A stretch of DNA of 64,000 nucleotides, from the NCBI RefSeq assembly GCF_004761865.1, contig NZ_SJDM01000013.1, positions 17,595 through 81,594 of the forward strand, given 5' to 3'. Of the stretch, positions 1-8,560 are shown piece after piece. The position numbers and the translations under genes were made by a program. The stretch's first letter is position 1. Each line of letters begins with the position of its first letter. This DNA comes from Crenalkalicoccus roseus. GTDB lineage: Bacteria; Pseudomonadota; Alphaproteobacteria; Acetobacterales; Acetobacteraceae. The notes below the pieces were generated by a model that was given only the letters and a program-made list of their open reading frames with translations, was not told where the DNA came from and ran no database searches.

Positions 1-895
1 CCGCGGTCGCCACCTGCGTCTCCGCCGCCTGCAGATCGGCCGCGATCTCCGACAGCCGGGCGAGGCGGAGCGTGGCGAGCTGCTTCTCCGCCCCGGCCAC
101 CGCCTCGCGGAACTGCGCCTCCTGCGCCGCGGCCTGGCCGGCGGCGGCGATGTAGCCCTGCTCCACCCGCTGCATCTCGAGCACCCGGAAGCGGGCGGCG
201 AAGCCCTGCTTCAGCAGCTCCTGCAGGCTGGCCACCTGCTCGCGCGCCGAGCGGAGCTGGCGCTCCGCCGCCTGGCGCTGCGCGCGGGCGCCCGCGATCT
301 GCTCCTGGAACTGCGCGATCTGCCGCTCCTGCACCGCCACCTGGCCGTCGAAGGCCTGCCAGCGGGCGGCGAACAGCGCCTCCTCGGCCTCGAGGAAGAC
401 GCGCACCGCCGGGTCGGCGGTCCCGGCGCGGCGCAGCTCCTCGGGGAAGGCGAGGTCGCGGCTCTCCGCCTGCTCGGCGCGCAGCCGGGCGATGCGCGCC
501 CGCCCGCTCCACACCTGGGCGCGCGCCTGCTCGGCCAGCGCCTCCGCCTGGGTGACGTCGAGCTGCAGCAGCGGCTGGCCGGCCTCCACCGCCTCGCCCT
601 CCCGCACCAGCAGCCGGCGCAGGATGCCGGGTTCGAGCAGGTTGACGGTCTTGCGCCGGCTCTCCGGGATGAGCTGGCCGGGCGCGATCACCGCGCGCTC
701 GAGCGTCGTCATCGTCGCCCAGCCGAAGAAGGGTGTCAGCGTCAGCGCCATCACGAGGAGCGAGGTGCGCACCACCCGCCCGATCGGCGGCGCGGCCACC
801 GCGGCCTCGAGCTGCGCCCCGATCGGCGGGGGGGAGGGGGGCGCGGCGCCGGGCAGCGCCGGCGCGCGGCCGGCAGGATCAGTCGAGGGCGGCAA
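1..895 (-). CDS. HlyD-family type I secretion membrane fusion protein (3' end cut by window edge)
   Basis: Periplasmic adaptor of a type I secretion system, linking the inner-membrane ABC exporter to an outer-membrane TolC-like channel. The visible ~298 codons read as a proline-rich cytoplasmic N-terminus, one membrane segment (about residues 44-60, around TSLLVMALTLTPFFGW), the HlyD-typical ERAVIAPGQLIPE strand, then a long Ala/Gln/Glu/Arg-rich helical coiled-coil region running off the left edge. Family members are about 430 aa, so roughly the last third is missing. No in-frame ATG exists near the N-terminus. I chose TTG because GGGAG lies 5-6 nt upstream. A GTG 32 codons later (position 799) is the alternative. 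The 5' end overlaps the upstream ABC gene by 17 nt, implying translational coupling. A TolC-type gene is not in the window. Confidence 0.85.
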   Translation of the reverse strand, partial: MPPSTDPAGRAPALPGAAPPSPPPIGAQLEAAVAAPPIGRVVRTSLLVMALTLTPFFGWATMTTLERAVIAPGQLIPESRRKTVNLLEPGILRRLLVREGEAVEAGQPLLQLDVTQAEALAEQARAQVWSGRARIARLRAEQAESRDLAFPEELRRAGTADPAVRVFLEAEEALFAARWQAFDGQVAVQERQIAQFQEQIAGARAQRQAAERQLRSAREQVASLQELLKQGFAARFRVLEMQRVEQGYIAAAGQAAAQEAQFREAVAGAEKQLATLRLARLSEIAADLQAAETQVATA

Positions 896-2579
896 GGGGG
901 GCTCCCATGGTCTCGTCGGCGTCGCGCGCCGGGCGCACCTGCCAGGCGCCGCCCGGTTCCAGCAGCAGCCGCAGGTCGGCGAGGTCGCGCCAGGTGCCGG
1001 GCTCGTGCGTGACGACCAGCGCCACCCCGCCCGCCTCGCGCAGCGCCGCGACGGCGGCGCGGAGGGCGAGGCGCGCCTGACCGTCGAGGCCCACCTCCGG
1101 CTCGTCCAGCACCAGCAGCCGCGGCCGGCCGTAGAGGGCGCGGGCGAGGCCGATCAGCCGCCGCTGCCCGGCCGAGAGGCCGGAGGTGGCGCCGGAGGGC
1201 GTCTGGTAGCCGAGCGGCAGGCGGCCGATCATCTCGTGCGCCCCGGCGGCGCGGGCGGCCTCCACCACCGCCTCCGGCGCCGCGTCGGGGCCGCGGCCGA
1301 TGTTGTGCAGCACGCTCGCGTCGAGGAGCTGCACGTCCTGCGGCAGGTAGCCGATGCGCGCGCCGAGCGCGCCGCGGTCGCAGCGCCAGGTGTCCTGCCC
1401 GTCGAGCAGCACCCGCCCCGCGGTCGGCGGCATCAGCCCGAGGAGCAGGCGCACGAGCGTGCTCTTGCCGGCGCCGTTCGGCCCCTCGACGGTCGCCACC
1501 GTGCCGGGGGCGAGGCGGAGCGTCAGCGCGCCGATGATCGGCCGCTCCCGCCCCGGCGGGTGGAAGGAGAGCGCCTCCGCCAGCAGCCCCGGCGGCGCCT
1601 CGGGGTCGGGCGGCAGCGCCGCCGGCTCCGCCTGGTCGCGCAGCACCTCGCGCAGGCGCCGCCAGGACTGCAGGGCGAAGCCCGTCCCCTGCCAGCTGCG
1701 GGCCAGCGCGCCGAAGGGCATCACCGCCACCCCGCAGATCAGGTAGGCCGCGACCAGCATGCCGAGCGTGCCGACATGGTCGAAGATCAGGTAGAGGATG
1801 TAGACCTTGGCGGCGATGAAGTAGGCGGCGAAGACCAGCTCATCGAGGCCGTTCAGCGCCCTGGTGCGCCGGTTGACGCGGTAGAGGCTGGCGAGCGCGC
1901 CGGCGTAGCGGCGCTGCCAGCGCAGCATGGTCGGGCGCAGCATGCCGAGGCCGCGCACCAGGTCGGGATGCACGAGCTGGCCGCCAAGCTCGGCCGAGGT
2001 GGCGGCGAGGCGCCGCTTCGCCTCCGCCGTCACGCGCCGGGTGGCGAGGTGCAGCAGCAGGCCGAGCAGCAGCGCGGCGAGGATGCCGCCCGTGCCGATC
2101 AGCCCGAGCGTCCTGTCCATGTAGAACATCACCCCGAGCGCCGTCAGCGACACCGAGAGGTCGAGGAGGGCGGCGGGGCCGGGGCCGCGCAGGAAGGACT
2201 GCACCGTGGCGATGTCCTGCAGCACCGCCGCGCCCTCCACCGCGTCCTGCCGCACCGCGGTGCGGACCGCCGCCTGCAGCGCCATCGCCTGCAGCCGCAG
2301 CCCGAGGCGTTCCGCCATCGCCGCCAGGATCACCGTGCGCAGGTGGTGGAAGATCCAGGACAGGACGGTGAAGAACAGGAACAGCAGCACGAAGCCGATC
2401 AGCGTGTCCACGTTGCGCGTCTCGGCGACGCCGTCGGCGACGTGCAGCAGCAGCAGCACGAAGCTGAGCAGCCCGAGCTGGCCGCCCAGGGTGAGCAGCA
2501 GCAGGGCGAGCAGGCAGAGCGGCGTCGCGCCGTGGTCGCGCAGCCTGAGCCCGGCCATGGCCTGCGCCGCCGCGCTCAT
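879..2579 (-). CDS. Type I secretion ABC transporter, fused permease/ATPase (second subunit)
   Basis: Inner-membrane half-transporter of 566 aa expected to energise export of RTX-type proteins. The N-terminal ~300 residues hold about six hydrophobic segments. The C-terminal nucleotide-binding domain has Walker A GPNGAGKST (366-374), signature LSAGQ (468-472), Walker B with catalytic Glu LLVLDE (488-493), D-loop GLD and switch His525, so it should be ATPase-competent. It is only distantly similar to the neighbouring ABC protein, so the two probably form a heterodimer rather than a recent duplication. The start overlaps the stop of the upstream ABC gene (ATGA), and the 3' end overlaps the hlyD start. 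I saw no peptidase C39 domain, so no double-glycine leader processing is expected. Confidence 0.9.
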   Translation of the reverse strand: MSAAAQAMAGLRLRDHGATPLCLLALLLLTLGGQLGLLSFVLLLLHVADGVAETRNVDTLIGFVLLFLFFTVLSWIFHHLRTVILAAMAERLGLRLQAMALQAAVRTAVRQDAVEGAAVLQDIATVQSFLRGPGPAALLDLSVSLTALGVMFYMDRTLGLIGTGGILAALLLGLLLHLATRRVTAEAKRRLAATSAELGGQLVHPDLVRGLGMLRPTMLRWQRRYAGALASLYRVNRRTRALNGLDELVFAAYFIAAKVYILYLIFDHVGTLGMLVAAYLICGVAVMPFGALARSWQGTGFALQSWRRLREVLRDQAEPAALPPDPEAPPGLLAEALSFHPPGRERPIIGALTLRLAPGTVATVEGPNGAGKSTLVRLLLGLMPPTAGRVLLDGQDTWRCDRGALGARIGYLPQDVQLLDASVLHNIGRGPDAAPEAVVEAARAAGAHEMIGRLPLGYQTPSGATSGLSAGQRRLIGLARALYGRPRLLVLDEPEVGLDGQARLALRAAVAALREAGGVALVVTHEPGTWRDLADLRLLLEPGGAWQVRPARDADETMGAPLAALD

Positions 2580-4306
2580 GCCCGCGCCTCCTCCGGCGCG
2601 CGGGCCAGGCGCGGCTGCGGCCGGGCCAGGCGCGGCGCCGGCTCCTCCGCCGCCGGGACCAGCACGCCGCCCCGCAGCGCCAGCACCCGGTCCGCCACCG
2701 CGAGCAGGGCGGGGCGGTGGGTGGTGAAGACCACCGCGCTCCCCTCCTCGCGCAGCGCCGCGAGCAGGCGGGCGACATGCGCCTCCCCCTCCGCGTCGAG
2801 GGAGGCGGCGAGCTCGTCCAGCACCAGCAGCCGCGGCCGGCCGTAGAGGGCGCGGGCCAGCGCGATGCGGTGGCGCTGCCCGGTCGAGAGCTGGTGGCCG
2901 CCCGCGAGCGGCGTGGCGTAGCCGAGCGGCAGGCCGACGATCGCCTCGTGCGCGCCGGCGCGGCGCGCCGCGTCCAGCACCAGGTCCATGTCCGGCTCCT
3001 CGAGCCGCGCGATCACCTCGGCGGCGCTGCCGCGGGAGAGCAGCGGCTCCTGCGGCAGGAAGCCGACATGCCGCGCCAGCGCCTGGCGGTCCCACTGGTG
3101 CGTCGCCTGGCCGTCGAGATAGACCCCGCCGCCGCCCGGCGCGTACATGCCGATCAGCAGCCGCAGCAGCGTCGACTTGCCGCTGCCCGAGGCGCCGACG
3201 ATGCCGACCACCTCCCCCGGCTCCACGGCGAGGTCGAGGCCGCGGAACAGCGGCGGCTGCGGGCCGCGGAAGCCGAAGCTCAGCCGCTCCGCCACCAGCC
3301 GCCCGCGCGGGCAGGGGAAGGCGAGCCCCTCGGAGGGCGCCGGGCTGGCGCGCACCAGCGCGCGCAGCCGCCGCCAGGCGCCGAACCCCTCGGCCAGATC
3401 CTGCGAGTGCTCCCCGATCAGCGCGAAGGGCTCCGGGATGCGCATCAGGACGAAGGTGCAGCCGATCATCCAGAAGGACCGCTCCTCGCCCGCGAGCATC
3501 AGCGCCGTGCCGGTGATGATCAGGATCAGCCGGTACTTGCTCATCACCGCGTCGAGGAAGCTGCGCAGCAGCGAGGCGCGGCGCTCGTGCTGCCAAGCCT
3601 CGGCGGCGGAGGCGGTGCCGACGGCGATCCACTCCCGCACCAGGCGCGGCAGCATCCCCATCGCCAGCACCGCCTCGCCCGCGCGCATGGCGTCGGCGGC
3701 GAGGCCGAAGGCGCGGGCGCGGTCCTCACCGCCGAGCGCCGCCGCGCGTCCGCGCGCGCGGGTGACGAGCAGGCTGACCACGGCGGCGAGCGCGCAGAAC
3801 GCCAGCGAGACCACCCCGAGCGCCCAGTGGATGGCGAAGGCGAAGGCGAGGTAGACCGGCGTCAGCACCGCGTGCAGCAGCACCGAGGTGGCCTGGCCCG
3901 AGAGGGTGGCGCGGATCGTCTCCACCTCGCGGATCGCCTGGTTGGCGAGCGTCTCCGGCCGCCCGGCGCGCTGCGCCGTGGCCAGCACCGCCGGCACCGC
4001 CAGGCGCTCGGCCGCGTAGCGGGCGATGCGCGCCACCGCGCCCGCCTGCAGGCTGCCCAGCGCGACGACGCCGACCGTCGCCAGCGTCCAGTAGACGACG
4101 GCGGAGCGCAGCGAGGCCTCGTCATGGGTGTAGGCGACGAAGGCGATCAGGAACAGCCGCGTCATCAGCACGCCGAGGGCGAGCAGGGTGGCCATCAGGC
4201 CGAGGCCGAGCAGCAGCCACAGCCAGCGCCGCACCGTCTCGCGCACCTCCCCGATCGCGGCCTGGAGCAGCGCCTCGCTGCCGGTCCTGCTGCCCGTCGC
4301 GGCCAT
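2576..4306 (-). CDS. Type I secretion ABC transporter, fused permease/ATPase (first subunit)
   Basis: Half-transporter of 576 aa in the PrtD/HlyB-like type I secretion superfamily. Membrane segments lie at about residues 28-58, 72-92, 140-180 and 258-290. The ATPase domain has Walker A GASGSGKST (371-379), signature LSTGQ (473-477), LVLDE Walker B plus catalytic Glu (494-498), D-loop SLD and switch His530. Both ABC subunits therefore look catalytically complete, unlike heterodimeric exporters with one degenerate site. The C-terminus is an Arg/Pro/Ala-rich tail. The gene starts 5 nt after the small accessory-domain gene ends and its stop overlaps the next ABC start, so all are probably one transcript. 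The substrate is not proven. The RTX proteins encoded just upstream are the obvious candidates. Confidence 0.9.
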   Translation of the reverse strand: MAATGSRTGSEALLQAAIGEVRETVRRWLWLLLGLGLMATLLALGVLMTRLFLIAFVAYTHDEASLRSAVVYWTLATVGVVALGSLQAGAVARIARYAAERLAVPAVLATAQRAGRPETLANQAIREVETIRATLSGQATSVLLHAVLTPVYLAFAFAIHWALGVVSLAFCALAAVVSLLVTRARGRAAALGGEDRARAFGLAADAMRAGEAVLAMGMLPRLVREWIAVGTASAAEAWQHERRASLLRSFLDAVMSKYRLILIITGTALMLAGEERSFWMIGCTFVLMRIPEPFALIGEHSQDLAEGFGAWRRLRALVRASPAPSEGLAFPCPRGRLVAERLSFGFRGPQPPLFRGLDLAVEPGEVVGIVGASGSGKSTLLRLLIGMYAPGGGGVYLDGQATHQWDRQALARHVGFLPQEPLLSRGSAAEVIARLEEPDMDLVLDAARRAGAHEAIVGLPLGYATPLAGGHQLSTGQRHRIALARALYGRPRLLVLDELAASLDAEGEAHVARLLAALREEGSAVVFTTHRPALLAVADRVLALRGGVLVPAAEEPAPRLARPQPRLARAPEEARA

Positions 4307-4311
4307 CCCGG

Positions 4312-5049
4312 TCAGGCCATCCAGTGGAAGGCGGCGGCGACGGCGAGGGCCGCGGCGGCGGCGGCGGCCAGCACCGCGATCAGCGCCGCCTCCCAGCCGT
4401 CGAGCCGGCCCTCGCCGCGGGCCTCGCGGGCGGAGGCGGCCTCGCCGAGCCTGCCGTCCAGCCGGGTGAGCCAGAGTTCGAGCGCCTGGACCTTGCGCGC
4501 GAGCTCCTCCTGCGCCGCGCCGATCGCCGCCACCGCGGCGGCCTCGGGCAGCGCCGCCGCGCGCTCGCGCAGCAGGGCGAGCCCGGCGCGGAGGTCGCGC
4601 TGCTCCTCGGCCAGCTCCTCCACCGCGCGGCGGAGCTGCGCCGCCGCCTGCGCGTCCTCGGCGCGGCGGATGCGCATGGCGATCGGCGCCTCCGCCCCGT
4701 CGGCGCCGAAGGCGACCACGCTGAGCTCGCCGCGGCGCTCGAGCCAGGCGGGATCGAGCGGGAACTCGAAGGCGTGCCGCCCGTCGCCGACGCCGTTGCC
4801 GGCGAGGTCGGGCCGCGCCAGGTCGGCGACGGCGCTCGCCACCGCCTCGCCGGCCAGGCGCAGCTCCACCCGCAGCCGGCGCGCGGGGTGCGCGGCATCC
4901 CAGGCCCAGCCGTAAAGCCGTTCGGCGGTGGCGTTGTCCACGAGTCCGCGCACCTCGGAGGGCGCGGCGCGGGCGGCGGGGGCCGCGCGCGGCGCGGGAC
5001 GGGGCGCCCGCCCGACGGTGGGGACCGGCCTGAGCTTCATGCGTTCCAT
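4312..5049 (-). CDS. Accessory-domain protein with coiled coil and C-terminal membrane anchor
   Basis: No named function recognised; 245 aa. Three parts are visible: a basic Pro/Ala/Arg-rich start (1-32); a compact domain (about 35-125) with GWAWDAAHP, RPDLAGNGVGDGRHAFEFPL and a VVAFGADG strand; and an Ala/Glu/Arg/Leu-rich helical stretch (about 130-215) ending in one strongly hydrophobic segment (about 221-242). The domain resembles one often appended to bacterial glycosyltransferases (GWxxDxxxP... RPDL... GxGxHxF), and a related stretch occurs inside the GT2 protein of this same operon. The layout suggests a membrane-anchored partner of the glycosyltransferases or exporter. It lies 5 nt before the first ABC gene. 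Confidence 0.75.
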   Translation of the reverse strand: MERMKLRPVPTVGRAPRPAPRAAPAARAAPSEVRGLVDNATAERLYGWAWDAAHPARRLRVELRLAGEAVASAVADLARPDLAGNGVGDGRHAFEFPLDPAWLERRGELSVVAFGADGAEAPIAMRIRRAEDAQAAAQLRRAVEELAEEQRDLRAGLALLRERAAALPEAAAVAAIGAAQEELARKVQALELWLTRLDGRLGEAASAREARGEGRLDGWEAALIAVLAAAAAAALAVAAAFHWMA

Positions 5050-5073
5050 CTTCCCATCGGCGCTCCCGCCCGC

Positions 5074-6318
5074 TCAGGCGGCGAGCGCCGTCCTCGAATC
5101 GCGGTAGAGCCTCAGATGTCGTTCTGCGATCTCGGCGATGGCGGGCGGCGGGCGGATGCCCGCCACCAGCCGTTCCCAAAGCCCCTCGGTCTCGGCGGCG
5201 CGGCGCATCACGCGGGCGAGGCCCGCCGGGTCGCCCACCGGGGCGTACAGCCCGTCCACGCCGTCGCGCACCAGCTCGGCCATGCCGCCGACGCCGCCGC
5301 AGATCACCGGGCGGCGGTGGCGGAAGGCCTCGAGGATCACCAGCGGCGCGTTCTCCCACCAGACGGAGGGCACCACCACCCAGTCCACCTGCGCCATCAG
5401 CCCCGGCAGCCCGTCCGGCGCGTAGGGCCCCTGGCGGCGCGCCGCCGGCGCGGCGGCGAGCGCGGCCTCGAACTCCTGCATGAAGGCCTCGGACTGGTGG
5501 GCGCTGCCGCCGTTCAGCGCCACGCCGTGCTCCACCCCCTGCGCGCTCAGCAGGCGCGAGGCCTGCAGCAGCACCACGCTGCCCTTGAAGCGGTTGATGT
5601 GGCCGAAGAAGCCGAAGCGGTCGCGTCGCCCGTCCGGCGCCGGGCGGTGCGGGGCGGGCGCCGCCTCGGGGACACCGTTCGGCACCACGGCGAGGCGCTC
5701 CGCCGGCCAGCCCGCGGCCAGGTAGCGGTCGCGCGCGAAGGCGCTCGGCAGCAGGATGCGCTCCACCGCGCGGAAGGCGTCGCGCACCGCGAGGTCGCGC
5801 AGCACGAAGTCGGCGCCGTGCCGGGCGGGGAAGCAGCGCCGGCAGGCGTCGAGCGAGGGGCCGTGGCAGAGCCGCCCGTCGGTGGTGAGGAGCTGGCCCT
5901 CCTGCGGGCAGAGCGGGAAGAAGTCGTGCGCGGTGAACAGGATCCGCGCCCGCGGCGCGACGCGGCGGATCAGGTCCAGCGTCTCCAGCCCGAACAGCAG
6001 CGGGTGATGGATGTGCACCACCTCGGGCCTCGCCTGCGTAATCACCGGGGCGAGGGTGGCGAGGCCGTAGGTGTCCGGCTGGGAGAGGAAGAAGCGGTCG
6101 AAATGGCCGAGCCAGACCAGCATCTCGTCCGCCGCCCCGTCCAGCGCCTGCAGCAGCGTGCCGGGCCGGCGCTCGCGGTGCGCGCCGGTGACGGCGGCGA
6201 GGAACAGCCCCTCCGCCCCGTGCCGGTCGCGCAGCTCGCGGAACAGCAGGCGGGCCACCGTCTCGGTGCCGCCGGGCTGCAGGGCGGGGTGGTTGTGGCA
6301 GAGGAAGAGCAGGCGCAC
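5074..6318 (-). CDS. Glycosyltransferase family 4 protein
   Basis: A 414-aa GT-B glycosyltransferase, predicted to transfer a sugar from an activated nucleotide donor to an unknown acceptor. The N-terminal acceptor domain has the PGGTETVARLLF loop, and AHDFFPLCP lies mid-protein. The C-terminal donor domain has the turn FFGHINRFKGS and the E-x7-E signature ENAPLVILE, followed by GGMAELV. No signal peptide or membrane segment is apparent, so it should act in the cytosol. It starts at GTG, only 4 nt after the GT2 gene, so the two are probably co-translated. The acceptor may be a surface glycan or the secreted RTX protein. That link rests only on gene order. Confidence 0.88.
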   Translation of the reverse strand: MRLLFLCHNHPALQPGGTETVARLLFRELRDRHGAEGLFLAAVTGAHRERRPGTLLQALDGAADEMLVWLGHFDRFFLSQPDTYGLATLAPVITQARPEVVHIHHPLLFGLETLDLIRRVAPRARILFTAHDFFPLCPQEGQLLTTDGRLCHGPSLDACRRCFPARHGADFVLRDLAVRDAFRAVERILLPSAFARDRYLAAGWPAERLAVVPNGVPEAAPAPHRPAPDGRRDRFGFFGHINRFKGSVVLLQASRLLSAQGVEHGVALNGGSAHQSEAFMQEFEAALAAAPAARRQGPYAPDGLPGLMAQVDWVVVPSVWWENAPLVILEAFRHRRPVICGGVGGMAELVRDGVDGLYAPVGDPAGLARVMRRAAETEGLWERLVAGIRPPPAIAEIAERHLRLYRDSRTALAA

Positions 6319-6322
6319 CGCC

Positions 6323-8431
6323 TCAGCCCTCCCTCGCGGCGTGGGGCGACCCCCGCGCCATCAGCCGCGCGATGGCCTCGGACCAGCGGCGGTGGTGCAG
6401 GCGGCGGTTGTAGGCGGCGGCGAGGGTGCGGGCGTAGCCCGCGTGGTCGCGGATGGACTGCCGTTCGAAGTGGTAGAGCTCCGCCCCGGGCACGTAGGCG
6501 ATCTCCCCGCCCGCCTCGCGCAGCTTCAGGCAGAGGTCGGAATCCTCGTAGTCGCCGATCACGTAGTCGGTGCTGAAGCCGCCGACCGCCTCGAAGGCGG
6601 CGCGGCGGACGCAGAGCGCGGCGCCGGTGACGGCGGGCACCGGCCGCGCCCGCTGCGCCGGCGGGAAGTGGCGGGGGCAGCCCTTCCAGTAGTGGCTGTT
6701 GTGCCACTCGCCCTCGGGGCCGCGCTCGAAGAACAGCCCGGCGTGCTGCAGCGAGCCGTCCTCGAACAGCAGCTTCGGCCCGACCGCGGCGAGGCGCCGC
6801 CGCGCCAGGGCGCCGAGCAGGGGGCGGATCCAGCCGCGCGCCGCCGGCACCACGTCGGAGTTCAGCATCACCAGCACGCCGCCCTGCGCCGCGGCGGCGC
6901 CGGCGTTGCAGGCGGCGGCGTAGCCGTAATTGCCGCCCTGCACGAGCAGGGTGAGCGGCCGGGCATAGAGCCCGTGCAGGCCGCGCAGCAGGTGCTCCAC
7001 CTCCCGCCGCTGCTCGGGCGAATCCAGCACGTAGATCAGCTCCGCCCCGCCGAGCGAGGGGTCGCGCGCGAAGCTCGCGTATTGCGGCCGCAGGAAGCGC
7101 AGGTTGCGGTAGAGCGGCACCACGATGGAGGCGGCGGGCGCCCGCGGCGGCGTGCCGATGCGCACCACCTCGGGCTCCGGCCGGCCGGCGAGCGCGGCGC
7201 GGTGCAGCCGCTCCACCGCCGGGGCGATGCAGCGCTCCATCAGCGCCGGCGTCACCTCCGCCGGGGCGATGGCGGAGAGCACCGCGTCGCGCGCCCCCTG
7301 CGGGTGCATGATGGCGGGCGGCGCGACCAGGGTGAGGGAATCGCCCGTGGTCAGGGCGACGCGCAGCGACCACTGCGCCACCGGGCGGCGCGCCGCTTCG
7401 GGCAGGTGCAGGGCGAAGCCCGGCTTCGGGCCCGCTCCGCCATGCGGCGCGCCGGCGAACTGCTCGGCGAGGTCGGGCCGGCCGAACCGCTCCAGCGCCG
7501 CCATGGGCAGCGGCTGCTCGCCATGCGGGCCGCGCAGCGCGAGCGCCGCGACGAGGCCGAGCGGGTCGCGGATCCAGCCGCGGAGGAAGACGCCGCCCCC
7601 GTGGTCGCACACCGCCATCTCCAGCGAGGCGCCAAGCGGCCGGTCCGGCTGGGCCAGGTGGTGCGGGCGCCCGGTGGGAAGGAGGAGCTGCAGGTCGCGC
7701 AGCCGCCGCCTGGCCTCGGGGTCCGCCGCGGCGCGGCGCGAGAGCTCGGCGAGGCCGCTGCGGTACCAGGCGCGGCTCCGCGCGTCCTTGCGCCGGCCGA
7801 GCTCGGCGAGGGAGGGCAGGGGGCCGCCGGCGGGGGCGAGGTGGATCGGCCCGCCGCCATCCGGGGCGAGGAGGTAGCCGCCCTCAAACTGGCGGTCGCG
7901 CAGCGCCACCACCCCGCCGGAGACCGTCACGCGGCGCAGCCGGCGGCGGCTGAGGGCGTAGCAGGCGCCCTCGGCCGTCACGCCCCTGGGCAGCGCCCAC
8001 ATCACCATGTCGTGCCCGCAGAGCGCCACGGGCAGGGCGCAGCGGTCCGGGGCCATCACCGCCTCGGCCACGCGGTGGCAGGCCTCGGCGAGGCCGTCAT
8101 CCTCGCTGTGGCGCAGAATGCCCGTGGCCTTCGCGGCGATGAAGCGGAGCAGCTCCTGCACCGCGGATGGCGGCAGGCCCCCGGCCAGGGCGTCGAGCGG
8201 GGCGGGGGCACCGAGGCGCAGGCGCAGCGAGCGGCCGTCGCCGCTGCCGAGTTCGAGCGCGGCGCCGGGGCGGACGCAGGGCTGGGCGCGGCAGAGCAGC
8301 AGCAGGGCGGGGCCGCGCGCGGTGGCGAGGCGGTGCCAGGAAAGCGGCGGGCGGACCGGCTCGGAGTCGGGGCGGAGGAAGACCCCGGCAGGGTCGAGGC
8401 CGGATGCTTCGCCTGCGAAACAGATCAGCAC
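6323..8431 (-). CDS. Large glycosyltransferase family 2 protein with N-terminal accessory region
   Basis: A 702-aa protein. The last ~270 residues are a GT-A family 2 domain: ASIVVPLYRNLRFL (first strand), NYGYAAACNAGAAAA, LNSDV (metal-binding DxD equivalent) and DYEDSDLCLKLREAG, typical of rhamnosyl/galactofuranosyl-like transferases. The first ~430 residues are not clearly assignable. They contain a stretch with RGWIRDP, RPDLAEQF and GFALHLP that resembles the domain in the accessory protein two genes downstream. The reading frame has no ATG near its start. GTG at 8431 is the only usual start before an in-frame stop near the upstream hairpin, so a CTG start further upstream cannot be excluded. 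It follows the leftward RTX gene, separated by a GC-rich hairpin. Confidence 0.85.
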   Translation of the reverse strand: MLICFAGEASGLDPAGVFLRPDSEPVRPPLSWHRLATARGPALLLLCRAQPCVRPGAALELGSGDGRSLRLRLGAPAPLDALAGGLPPSAVQELLRFIAAKATGILRHSEDDGLAEACHRVAEAVMAPDRCALPVALCGHDMVMWALPRGVTAEGACYALSRRRLRRVTVSGGVVALRDRQFEGGYLLAPDGGGPIHLAPAGGPLPSLAELGRRKDARSRAWYRSGLAELSRRAAADPEARRRLRDLQLLLPTGRPHHLAQPDRPLGASLEMAVCDHGGGVFLRGWIRDPLGLVAALALRGPHGEQPLPMAALERFGRPDLAEQFAGAPHGGAGPKPGFALHLPEAARRPVAQWSLRVALTTGDSLTLVAPPAIMHPQGARDAVLSAIAPAEVTPALMERCIAPAVERLHRAALAGRPEPEVVRIGTPPRAPAASIVVPLYRNLRFLRPQYASFARDPSLGGAELIYVLDSPEQRREVEHLLRGLHGLYARPLTLLVQGGNYGYAAACNAGAAAAQGGVLVMLNSDVVPAARGWIRPLLGALARRRLAAVGPKLLFEDGSLQHAGLFFERGPEGEWHNSHYWKGCPRHFPPAQRARPVPAVTGAALCVRRAAFEAVGGFSTDYVIGDYEDSDLCLKLREAGGEIAYVPGAELYHFERQSIRDHAGYARTLAAAYNRRLHHRRWSEAIARLMARGSPHAAREG

Positions 8432-8530
8432 GATGCCCGGCGACAGCGCGATCAGCTCCGCCGCGGCGGCCGCGTCGGCACCGGAGGATGCCGCCGCGCT
8501 GTGCAGGATCGTGTCCAGGCTCCGCTCCTT

Positions 8531-8549
8531 CCCGCCCCGGCGGGGCGGG
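8531..8549 (-). terminator. GC-rich hairpin between the RTX gene and the GT2 gene
   Basis: Perfect 8-bp stem cccgcccc / ggggcggg with a 3-nt loop, 12 nt past the RTX stop codon. There is no downstream T-run, so it may be a pause or attenuator, or a 3' end that protects the RTX mRNA, rather than a strong intrinsic terminator. Confidence 0.5.
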
Positions 8550-8560
8550 CGCCATCACGT

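Noticed and set aside
492..2846. Long open frame (784 codons) on the plus strand across the ABC/HlyD genes, and many similar ones window-wide
   Set aside because: Arg/Ala/Gly/Pro-rich translations opposite well-supported genes. They arise because stop codons are rare in such GC-rich DNA, and none shows a domain.
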